Shown: piece after piece, positions 27,407 to 37,146 of the stretch | Position numbering within the stretch: the first letter of the stretch is position 1 | How the letters are laid out: each line of letters starts with the position of its first letter | Origin: Oryzomicrobium sp. | GTDB taxonomy: Bacteria; Pseudomonadota; Gammaproteobacteria; Burkholderiales; Rhodocyclaceae | DNA: 64,000 bases | NCBI RefSeq assembly: GCF_021287045.1 | Contig: NZ_JAJTBG010000010.1 | Span: 1 to 64,000, forward strand | Direction: 5' to 3' | Notes under the pieces: model-generated | What the model saw: only the letters and a program-made list of their open reading frames with translations | Told to the model about the DNA's origin: nothing | Databases searched by the model: none | Made by a program: the position numbers and the translations under genes

Positions 27407-27467
27407 TGTAAAAATTTACAAAACGGATGCTGGGTGTAATTTACATACAACCATGGCTGTATATAAT
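27407..27467. promoter_or_regulatory. Operator-promoter region between tetR and RND pump
   Basis: Three dyads are packed here: TGTAAAAATTTACA (27407-27420), TGTAATTTACA (27435-27445) and ATACA...TGTAT (27445-27462). The segment TTTACATACAACCATGGCTG closely resembles known TtgR and AcrR operators. For the pump a promoter is visible with TTTACA at 27440-27445, 16 bases, and TATAAT at 27462-27467, so a bound repressor would directly block it. Both the dyads and the promoter are direct observations; repressor identity is inferred from the adjacent TetR gene. Confidence 0.85.
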
Positions 27468-27497
27468 AGCACCGTTACGCCTCCAACGGAGAATTCC

Positions 27498-28712
27498 ATG
27501 CAAGACCATAAGAACTCGTGGATCGCCCGCCAAACCCTGCGGGTTGGGGTACTGGCCGTTACCGCGGCCTTGGCCGTCGCCTGTTCCAAATCGGGAACCG
27601 AGGCCGGCGCCGGGGGCGGCATGCCCCCGGGCGGACTGCCGGTGACAGTGCTTGAAGTCCAACCCCAGAACCTCCCGGTGTCCGTCGAAGTCACCGCCCA
27701 GACCGAAGGCGCCAAGGAAACAGAAGTGCGCGCCCGGGTGGGCGGCATCCTGCTCAAGCGGCTCTACCAGGAAGGCGCCCTGGTCAAGGCCGGCCAGCCC
27801 CTGTTCCAGATCGACCCGGCCCCCTATGAAATCGCCCTGGCCGACGCCAAGGCCAAGGCCGACCAGGCCGCCCGGGAAGAAGCCCGCCTCAAGGGCCTGA
27901 TCGGCCAGCAGGCAGTGAGCCAGAAGGAATACGACGATGCCGCGTCCAACCACGCCATCGCCCAGGCCAACCTGCGCCAGGCCCAGCTGAACCTGTCGTG
28001 GACCACCGTCACCGCCCCTGTCGCCGGCGTTTCCGGCCGGGCGGTGAAGTCGGACGGCAACCTGATCAACACCAGCGATGCCAGCCTGCTCACCTCCATC
28101 TTCCAGACCAACCCGATGTGGGTGCGCTTCGGCCTCTCCGAGTCCGACGTCGCCGCCCTGCCCGGCGGCCAGGTCAAGCCCGGCACGGTCACCGGCGTCC
28201 AGCTGATCCTGCCCGACGGCACCGTCTACGAGAAGCAGGGCAAGATCAACTTCCTCGCCTCCAATATCGACACCACCCTGGGCACCCAACAGCTACGCGC
28301 CGAATTCGACAACGCCGACGGCAAGCTGCTGCCCGGCCAGTTCGTCCGAGTGCGCCTGCTCACCGGCAACCGGGAAGGCGTCTTCCTGGTGCCCCAGGCC
28401 GCCGTCCTGCAAACCGAGCAAGCCCGCCTGGTGATGGTGGTGGACGCCGAGAGCAAGGTCGCCCCGCGTCCGGTACAGACCGCCGAATGGCGCGGCAAGG
28501 ACTGGGTCATCACCGGCGGCCTGAAGGCCGGCGACAAGGTGATCGTGGACAACCTGATGAAGGCCCGCCCGGGCACCCCGGTGGCCCCCCACGGTCCCCA
28601 GGCCGAACAAGGCCCCGGCGCGGGCAAGGGCGCCGCGGCGCCGGCCGCCAAGGCTCCCGCCGCCGACGAGGCCAAGACGCCTGCCCAGCCTGCCGCCCAA
28701 GGCAAGCAGTAA
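27498..28712 (+). CDS. RND efflux periplasmic adaptor (AcrA/MexA/TtgA family)
   Basis: The 404-residue membrane-fusion protein links the inner-membrane pump to the outer-membrane channel. A signal peptide ends in the lipobox ALAVAC, so it is a lipoprotein tethered to the inner membrane. Then come the paired biotin-lipoyl-like halves (VRARVGGILLKRLYQEGALV and TVTAPVAGVSGRAV), a coiled-coil hairpin between them, and a beta-barrel domain. The tail is Ala/Pro/Lys-rich. ATG 27498 has a good ACGGAGA ribosome-binding site. It starts a three-gene operon with the RND permease and channel. Confidence 0.94.
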   Translation: MQDHKNSWIARQTLRVGVLAVTAALAVACSKSGTEAGAGGGMPPGGLPVTVLEVQPQNLPVSVEVTAQTEGAKETEVRARVGGILLKRLYQEGALVKAGQPLFQIDPAPYEIALADAKAKADQAAREEARLKGLIGQQAVSQKEYDDAASNHAIAQANLRQAQLNLSWTTVTAPVAGVSGRAVKSDGNLINTSDASLLTSIFQTNPMWVRFGLSESDVAALPGGQVKPGTVTGVQLILPDGTVYEKQGKINFLASNIDTTLGTQQLRAEFDNADGKLLPGQFVRVRLLTGNREGVFLVPQAAVLQTEQARLVMVVDAESKVAPRPVQTAEWRGKDWVITGGLKAGDKVIVDNLMKARPGTPVAPHGPQAEQGPGAGKGAAAPAAKAPAADEAKTPAQPAAQGKQ

Positions 28713-28739
28713 GCAGCGCGAGAAAGGGAATCGACCCTC

Positions 28740-31700
28740 ATGTCACGCTTTTTCATCAATAGGCCGATCTTCGCCTCGGTCATCTCGATCATCATCGTCA
28801 TCGCGGGCATCATGGCCGCCCGCGGGTTGCCGATTGCCCAGTACCCGGAAATCGCGCCGCCGACGGTGATCATTTCCGCCTCCTATCCCGGCGCTTCCGC
28901 CGAGACCCTGACCAAGACCGTGGCCGGCCCCATCGAGGAGCAGCTGTCGGGGATTGAAAACCTGATGTACTTCAATTCCACCGCCTCGGCCAACGGCACC
29001 CTGACCATCACCGCCAACTTCGAGGTCGGCACCGACATCGACATGGCCACGGTGAACGTCAACAACCGGGTCAAGATCGCCGAGCCGCGCCTGCCGGACG
29101 TGGTGCGCCAGTTCGGCGTAACCGTGGCCAAGCGCTCCAACGACATCCTGCTGGTGGCCACCGTCACCTCGCCGGACAACAGCCGCACCCCGCTCTTTCT
29201 GTCCAACTACGCCCTGGTCAACATTCTCGACGACCTGAAGCGCATCCCCGGCGTGGGCGACGCGCAAATCTTCGGCGCCCTGGACTACTCGATGCGGATC
29301 TGGCTGCTGCCCGACCGGATGGCCCAACTGGGGGTGACCACCACCGAGATCGCCAATGCCATCGCCGCGCAGAACAAGCAGAACGCCGCCGGCAAGATCG
29401 GCCAGGAACCCGCGCCCACCGGCCAGCAGCTGGTCTATACGGTGACCGCCAAGGGACGCCTGACCACTCCGGAAGAGTTCGGCAACATCGTCGTCCGCGC
29501 CGACGGCCCCAAGGGTGCCCTGTACCTGAAGGACGTGGCGCGCGTGGAACTGGGCGCCCAGAACTACGACGCCTCCACCACCCTGCTCGGCAAGCCGGTG
29601 ATCGGCGTCGGCATCTTCCTGCAATCCGGCGCCAACGCCCTGGACGTGGCCGAGAAGGTGAAGAAGCGCATGGAGGAACTGAAGGAAAAGTTCCCCAGCG
29701 GCATGGACTACGTGATCCCCTTCGACACCACCAAGTTCGTCCAGGCCTCGATCAATGAGGTGGTCCACACCCTGATCGAAGCCCTGGTCCTGGTGGCCGT
29801 GGTGGTGTTCGTCTTCCTGCAGAACTGGCGCGCCACCCTGATTCCCCTGGTGGCCGTGCCCGTGTCCCTGATCGGCACCTTCGCCGGCCTGTGGCTGTTC
29901 GGCTTCTCCATCAACACCCTGACCCTGTTCGCCATGGTGCTGGCCATCGGTATCGTGGTGGACGACGCCATCGTGGTGCTGGAAAACGTCGAGCGCCTGA
30001 TCTGGGAAGAGAAGATGAAGCCCAAGGAGGCGGCCATCGAAGCCATGCGCGAGGTCTCCAGCGCCGTGGTGGCCATCGTCCTGGTGCTGTGCGCGGTGTT
30101 CATCCCGGTGGCCTTCCTCGGCGGCATCGCCGGCAAGCTGTACCAGCAGTTCGCCGTGACCGTGGCCATCTCGGTGACCATCTCCGGCGTCGTGGCCCTG
30201 ACCCTGACCCCGGCCCTGTGCGCCCTGCTGCTCAAGGAAAAGCACGAGGAAGTGCCCTTCTTCAAGCCCTTCAACCGGGCTTTCGAGCGGCTCACCAAGA
30301 GCTACACCACCACGGTCAACAAGACCCTGCACCACCGCATCATCGGCACCGTGGCCTGCGTGATCATCGTCGGCGGCAGCGTCTTCATGTTCCGCGCCGT
30401 TCCCGGCGGCTTCGTGCCGGCGGAAGACCAGGGCTACCTGATCAGCGCCCTGATGCTGCCCGACGGCGCCAGCCTGCAGCGCACCCGCACCACCGGCGAG
30501 CAGTTCCAGACCATGATCAAGCAGGACGACTCGGTCGATAAGGTCTTCGTCATCGCCGGTAACGACATCATCGGCGGCGGCATGAAGTCCAACGCCGGTA
30601 CCGTGTTCATCCCGCTCAAGGATTGGAAGGAACGGACCGAGGTGGCCGACGACCTGGCCAAGAAGTTCACCGGCATGGGCATGATGCTGCCGGACGGCCT
30701 GGGCATCGTGTTCAACCCGCCCGCCATCCGCGGCCTGGGTTCCGCCGGCGGCTTCGAGGCCTATATCCAGGCCCGGGGCGATTCCAGCCCGCAAAAGCTG
30801 GCCGGCGTGATCCAGCAGTTCATGGACGCCCTGAAGAAGCGCCCCGAGCTGACCGGCATCAACACCTTCTTCCGCCCCACCTCGCCGCAGATCTACGTTG
30901 AGGTCAACGAGTCCAAGGCCATCTCGATGGGTATTTCGGTGAGCGACGTCTACCAGACGCTGCAAGCCGCCATCGGCACCCTGTACGTGAACGACTTCAA
31001 CCTGAACGGCCGCACCTACCGGGTCCAGCTCCAGTCCGACGCCGCCTACCGCGCCAAGCCGGAGGATCTGGGCAAGGTCTATGTGCGCGCCAACAGCGGC
31101 GCCGCGGTGCCCATCTCGGCCCTGATCAAGGTCAAATCGGTGGTGGGTCCGGAGCAGCTGGAACGCTTCAACGGCTTCCTCGCCGCCAAGGTGATGGGCA
31201 ACTCCCAGCCCAACATCAGTACCGGCGACGCCATCCGCATCGTCGAGGAAGTGGCCAAGGAAACCCTGCCCGCGGGCTACGAACTGGCCTGGACCGGCCA
31301 GGCCTTCCAGGAAAAGCGCACCGGCACCACCTCCGCCGTGGCTTTCGGCTTCGGCATCATCATGGTGTTCCTGATCCTGGCGGCCCAGTACGAAAAGTGG
31401 ACCCTGCCCCTGGCGGTGATCATGGCCGTGCCCTTCGCCCTGTTCGGCGCCCTGGCGGCGGTGATGATCCGCGGCATGCCCAACGACATCTACTTCCAGA
31501 TCGGCCTGGTGGTGCTGATCGGCCTGGCGGCGAAGAACGCGATCCTGATCGTCGAATTCGCCGCCCAGAAACGGGCCGAGGGCATGGGTGTGCTGGAGGC
31601 CGCCGAAGAAGGCGCCCGCCTGCGCTTCCGCCCCATCGTCATGACCTCCATGGCCTTCATCCTGGGCGTGTTCCCCCTAGTCAAGGCTACCGGCGCCGGC

Positions 31701-31901
31701 GCCGCAGCCCGCAAGTCCATGGGTACCGGCGTGTTCGGCGGGATGCTGGCGGCGACCTTCATCGCCACCATCTTCATCCCCATGTTCTTCAGCTGGCTGT
31801 CCCGAGGCAAGATGCGCCGCCCCGCCGGCCACCACCCCCATCATCAACTGGAAGCCGACGAGGCCAAGCCGACCGAGGCCTCCGACAAGGAGGGCCAGTA
31901 A
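28740..31901 (+). CDS. RND multidrug efflux permease (AcrB/MexB/TtgB family)
   Basis: A 1053-residue proton-driven inner-membrane pump of the hydrophobe/amphiphile efflux-1 type. It has the twelve-helix RND layout with two large periplasmic loops. The proton-relay residues are in place: GIVVDDAIVVLENVE in TM4 (two aspartates) and GLAAKNAILIVEFA in TM10 (lysine). It would export drugs, dyes, detergents or solvents. It lies 27 bases after the adaptor gene, and its stop overlaps the start of the channel gene, so the three products are made together. Confidence 0.96.
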   Translation: MSRFFINRPIFASVISIIIVIAGIMAARGLPIAQYPEIAPPTVIISASYPGASAETLTKTVAGPIEEQLSGIENLMYFNSTASANGTLTITANFEVGTDIDMATVNVNNRVKIAEPRLPDVVRQFGVTVAKRSNDILLVATVTSPDNSRTPLFLSNYALVNILDDLKRIPGVGDAQIFGALDYSMRIWLLPDRMAQLGVTTTEIANAIAAQNKQNAAGKIGQEPAPTGQQLVYTVTAKGRLTTPEEFGNIVVRADGPKGALYLKDVARVELGAQNYDASTTLLGKPVIGVGIFLQSGANALDVAEKVKKRMEELKEKFPSGMDYVIPFDTTKFVQASINEVVHTLIEALVLVAVVVFVFLQNWRATLIPLVAVPVSLIGTFAGLWLFGFSINTLTLFAMVLAIGIVVDDAIVVLENVERLIWEEKMKPKEAAIEAMREVSSAVVAIVLVLCAVFIPVAFLGGIAGKLYQQFAVTVAISVTISGVVALTLTPALCALLLKEKHEEVPFFKPFNRAFERLTKSYTTTVNKTLHHRIIGTVACVIIVGGSVFMFRAVPGGFVPAEDQGYLISALMLPDGASLQRTRTTGEQFQTMIKQDDSVDKVFVIAGNDIIGGGMKSNAGTVFIPLKDWKERTEVADDLAKKFTGMGMMLPDGLGIVFNPPAIRGLGSAGGFEAYIQARGDSSPQKLAGVIQQFMDALKKRPELTGINTFFRPTSPQIYVEVNESKAISMGISVSDVYQTLQAAIGTLYVNDFNLNGRTYRVQLQSDAAYRAKPEDLGKVYVRANSGAAVPISALIKVKSVVGPEQLERFNGFLAAKVMGNSQPNISTGDAIRIVEEVAKETLPAGYELAWTGQAFQEKRTGTTSAVAFGFGIIMVFLILAAQYEKWTLPLAVIMAVPFALFGALAAVMIRGMPNDIYFQIGLVVLIGLAAKNAILIVEFAAQKRAEGMGVLEAAEEGARLRFRPIVMTSMAFILGVFPLVKATGAGAAARKSMGTGVFGGMLAATFIATIFIPMFFSWLSRGKMRRPAGHHPHHQLEADEAKPTEASDKEGQ

Positions 31902-33391
31902 TGCAACGCCCTGAACTGAAAACCCTGGCCGCCGCCCTCTCCGCCGCCCTGCTGCTGGCGGGGTGCGCGGTGGGCCCCGACTACCGGCGTCCCGACAGCA
32001 CCCTGCCGGACCGCTTCAGCGAATCCGACGCGGTGCCGCTGGCGCGCTCCGCCGCCGTGCAGCAGGAATGGTGGAAGCTGTTCCAGGACCCGACCCTCGA
32101 CGGCCTGATGGACAAGGCCTTCCAGTACAACACCGACCTGCTGCTGGCGGTGGCGCGGCTGGAAGAGAGCGAGGGCCTGGTGCGCGAGGCCCGCGCCGCC
32201 TTCTTCCCGGAAATCGGCGCCCAGGCCAACAGCGTCCGCACCCGGGCCAGCGGGGTCACCTACTCCCCCATCCCCGCCGGCATGGACCCGGTCTACACCG
32301 ACCACAAGGCGGTGCTCAACACCTCCTTCGAGCTCGACGTGTGGGGCAAGCTGCGCCGCGCCAGCGAGGCGGCCCGGGCCCAGGCCCTGGCCAACCGCTA
32401 CAACCGCGACACGGTGCAACTCACCCTGGCCGGCCAGGTGGCCCAGGCCTACCTCAGCCTGCGCGCCTACGACGCCCAACTGGTGGCCGCCCGGGAAACC
32501 CTGAAGAGCCGCGAAGAGGCCCTGGACATCGCCCGCAGCCGCCAGCGCGGCGGCCTGGCCTCGGCCCTGGACGTGCAGCAGGCGGAAACCAACCGGGCTG
32601 CCATCCAGGCCCAGATGTCCACCCTGCGGCGCCAGCGCGCCCTGTCCCTGCACCTGCTCGCCCTGCTCACTGGCGTGGGCGACCTGGCGATTGGCGAGGG
32701 TGACCTGCGCGTCCTGCCCCAGCCCCCGGTGCCCCCGGCCGGGCTGCCCTCCACCCTGCTGGAGGCGCGCCCCGACCTGCGCCAGGCGGAGGAACTGCTG
32801 GTGTCGGCCAACGCCCAGATCGGCGTGGCCAAGGCCGCCCTGTTCCCCACCATTTCGCTCACCGGCCTCTTCGGCAGCGAAAGCGAGACCCTGTCCAACC
32901 TGTTCACCTCGCCGGGCCGCATCTGGTCCTACGGCGCCGGGGTGAACATGCCGATCTTCGCCGCCGGCAAGTACATGGCCCGGCTCGACCAGGCCACGGC
33001 GCGGCAGAAGCAGGCGGTGGCGACCTACCAGAAGGCAGTGCAGAGCGCTTTCAAGGAGGTCAACGACGCTCTGGTCAACCTGCGCGAAGCCGGCGAGAAC
33101 GAATCCGCTCAGCAGACCCGCTACGACGCCGCGAAGAAGTCCCTGGACCTGGCCCAGCTGCGCTACAAGTCGGGCTACTCGCCCTTCCTGGAAGTGCTCG
33201 ACGCCCAGCGCACTTCCAATGACGCCCAGGTGGACCTGATCTCGGCCCGCCAGGCGCGCCTGAGCGCCACGGTGGACCTGTTCAAGGCTCTCGGTGGCGG
33301 CTGGCAGGACGGCACCCCGCGCAATCCGGAGGCCCAGCCCCCGGCACCGGTGGCGGCCAACGCCACCGCGCCGGGCAAGCCAGCCAACTGA
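31901..33391 (+). CDS. RND outer-membrane factor lipoprotein (NodT/OprM/TtgC family)
   Basis: A 496-residue outer-membrane channel that completes the pump. The signal peptide has the lipobox LLAGC, followed by the typical AVGPDYRRP start of mature NodT-family proteins, then two repeats of the outer-membrane efflux protein domain with long helices (LRQAEELLVSANAQIGVAKA). Its start codon overlaps the stop of the permease by one base (TAATG), so translation is coupled. A strong terminator follows. Confidence 0.95.
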   Translation: MQRPELKTLAAALSAALLLAGCAVGPDYRRPDSTLPDRFSESDAVPLARSAAVQQEWWKLFQDPTLDGLMDKAFQYNTDLLLAVARLEESEGLVREARAAFFPEIGAQANSVRTRASGVTYSPIPAGMDPVYTDHKAVLNTSFELDVWGKLRRASEAARAQALANRYNRDTVQLTLAGQVAQAYLSLRAYDAQLVAARETLKSREEALDIARSRQRGGLASALDVQQAETNRAAIQAQMSTLRRQRALSLHLLALLTGVGDLAIGEGDLRVLPQPPVPPAGLPSTLLEARPDLRQAEELLVSANAQIGVAKAALFPTISLTGLFGSESETLSNLFTSPGRIWSYGAGVNMPIFAAGKYMARLDQATARQKQAVATYQKAVQSAFKEVNDALVNLREAGENESAQQTRYDAAKKSLDLAQLRYKSGYSPFLEVLDAQRTSNDAQVDLISARQARLSATVDLFKALGGGWQDGTPRNPEAQPPAPVAANATAPGKPAN

Positions 33392-33405
33392 GCGCAAGCG
33401 CAACG

Positions 33406-33437
33406 AAAAAGCCCCGCCAAACCGGCGGGGCTTTTTT
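33406..33437. terminator. Terminator of the first RND operon
   Basis: AAAAAGCCCCGCC, loop AAAC (partly paired), GGCGGGGCTTTTTT. A perfect GC-rich stem with A and T runs, so it can work in both directions between the pump operon and the convergent HD-GYP gene. Confidence 0.93.
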
Positions 33438-33636
33438 CATGGGGCAACCGCAAGGATGTCGGGAAGGCGGCGACGGCCACCTGATGCAACCCCCGCGCCA
33501 GTAGGGCATCTCCGGGCAGCCCCCTTCAAACGCCAAGCCAGGCGCGGATCTCCAGGCCACCATGCTCGAACGCCGCGACTGGCACGGCGTTCCGGGCTGC
33601 GGTACTAACGGCGTGGCGACGCCGCCCCGACTCGGA

Positions 33637-34920
33637 TCAGGCCGAACCTTCCACGTAGTAATCGACCCGTCCCCGGGGCGCCAAGTATTCCACCACCGCC
33701 AGGGGCAGGCTGGCCGGGCTGACCACCGCTTCGATCGCCAGTTCGGCCTCCTTCAGGTCCATCACCAGGGCCTCGCTGCGCGGAATTTCGGCGTCGTGGA
33801 GCATCACCGTGGGCGACAGCAGCCGGGCCGGATCGGTCTCGATCACCAGGCCGGTGGCGCCGTTGGACAGGGCCACGAAGCTGCCCGGCGGATAGACCCC
33901 CATGGTCTTGATGAAGCGCTGCAACAGGTCCGGGTCGAAGTGGGCCGCCTCCTTCTTGAACAGCTGGGCCAGGGCCTCCGCCGGGGTCAGGGCGCGCTTG
34001 ACGTCGTAGGGGTTGCACAGGTTGTCGTAGCGGTTGGCGATGGCCACCACCCGGGCCAGGCGGGGGATGCGCTCGCCGGCCAGCTTGTTGGGAAAGCCCG
34101 TGCCGTCCCAGCGCTCGTGGTGGCAGGCAATCACGTTCTTGGCCGCTACCGACAGGTTGCGCGCCCCGGCCACGGCCTTGATGCCGTAGCCGATGTGGGC
34201 CCGGTAGAACTCCTCCTCCGGCGGCGTGCGCTGGGGAGTGCGCAGGATGCGCGGCGGAATCTCGCCCTTGCCCGCGTCGTGGAGCAGCGCCCCCAGACCG
34301 GCCTGGCGCATTTCCTCGGCGGTCAGCCCCACGGCCTTGCCAAGCAGCAGGGTCAGCACCATGACGTTGAGGGAATGGAAGGCCAGGCCACTGTCCCGGC
34401 TTTTCTGGTTGACCAGGTGGATGGCCACGCTGGGGGCATCCATCAGCCCATCCACCACCCGCCCCACCAGTGCCGAGGCGTCGCCGTGGGCATCCGCCGG
34501 CCGGGCGGCGAAGGTGCGCAGGATGTCGGCGATGGACGCCGCCTCGCTCTCGTATTCCCGCTCCCGCCGGGCAAACACGTCCCGCTGGGCGCGCACCCGC
34601 TCGATGCGGCGTTGTTTCTCGTCGAGCATGCCGGCCAGGGCGGCGGCGGCGAAATCCATGTCCTCCTCGCCCGCCCCCTCACCCGCGCCGCTTTCCCCCC
34701 TGGCCGTGACCGGCAGGGGTTCGGCGATGCTGCGGGCCGGGTCCCAGGTGACCTCGGTCAGGCCCAGGCCGTGCAATACCTGGATTTGTTTGTCGCTGGC
34801 GATGCGGAAGGCGTTGAGCAGGAACGGATGGTGAATCCAGCCCAGATCCCCCAGGGAAATGAAGACGCCGGGCTGGAGCCGGTCGATGGCAAGACGGGGC
34901 AAAGCGGACATGACGATCAA
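33637..34920 (-). CDS. DUF3391/HD-GYP domain protein, probable cyclic-di-GMP phosphodiesterase
   Basis: A 427-residue cytoplasmic protein. Residues 1-60 match DUF3391 (RLAIDRLQPGVFISLGDLGW, HPFLLNAF), then a coiled linker, and an HD-GYP domain from about 160 to 350. The HD pair is intact (LLHDAGK), as are the later histidines (AHIGYG, CHHERWDGTGFP), but the GYP tripeptide is GFP, so tyrosine is replaced by phenylalanine. The family degrades cyclic-di-GMP. It is a single gene on the minus strand. Confidence 0.9.
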   Translation of the reverse strand: MIVMSALPRLAIDRLQPGVFISLGDLGWIHHPFLLNAFRIASDKQIQVLHGLGLTEVTWDPARSIAEPLPVTARGESGAGEGAGEEDMDFAAAALAGMLDEKQRRIERVRAQRDVFARREREYESEAASIADILRTFAARPADAHGDASALVGRVVDGLMDAPSVAIHLVNQKSRDSGLAFHSLNVMVLTLLLGKAVGLTAEEMRQAGLGALLHDAGKGEIPPRILRTPQRTPPEEEFYRAHIGYGIKAVAGARNLSVAAKNVIACHHERWDGTGFPNKLAGERIPRLARVVAIANRYDNLCNPYDVKRALTPAEALAQLFKKEAAHFDPDLLQRFIKTMGVYPPGSFVALSNGATGLVIETDPARLLSPTVMLHDAEIPRSEALVMDLKEAELAIEAVVSPASLPLAVVEYLAPRGRVDYYVEGSA

Positions 34921-35101
34921 AAAGTCAGGGGGCGGACAGGCAGCGCCGCAAACGGTGCGCCCGGTGGAAAAATGCCGAATTCCTCACGGCATTTTGGCGG
35001 CATTTTTCATTACCATAGCGCAACATGGCATGCCTTGCTTCTAGTGCCCGCATCCTATCGCCCTCCATCTGACCGCCCGCTGATTCCGCCCCCACCGGCG
35101 C

Positions 35102-36783
<1,682 letters not shown>

Positions 36784-36787
<4 letters not shown>

Positions 36788-37140
36788 AAGTACTGGTAGT
36801 CGACGACCAAGACGTCAACCGCATGCTGCCCAGCGCCATCCTGCGCAAGCTGGGCGTGGACGTGGAAGAGGCCTCCTGCGGCCAGGAGGCCTTGGACAAG
36901 ATGCGCCAGAACCCGGACATCCGGCACGTGCTGCTCGACGTGAGCATGCCGGACATGAGCGGCACCGAGGTCTGCCAGACCCTGCGCAAGGAACGGGACG
37001 GCGAGGGCCTGCACATCGTCGCTTACACCGCCCACGCCTTCCCCGGCGAAAAGGTCCAGATCATGGAAGCCGGCTTCAGCGAACTCCTGATCAAGCCGAT
37101 CACCCGGGACGCCCTGATTCGCGCCCTGGGCATCGACTGA
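36784..37140 (+). CDS. Single-domain response regulator (REC)
   Basis: An 118-residue stand-alone receiver. It has the acidic pair (VDDQD), the phosphorylated aspartate in LLDVSMPDMSG and the lysine in LIKPI. There is no DNA-binding or enzymatic output domain, so it may pass phosphate to another protein or bind a target. The start overlaps the histidine kinase stop (ATGA), so production is coupled. It is convergent with the hybrid kinase gene, with only six bases between them. Confidence 0.93.
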
Positions 37141-37146
37141 TCCGCC

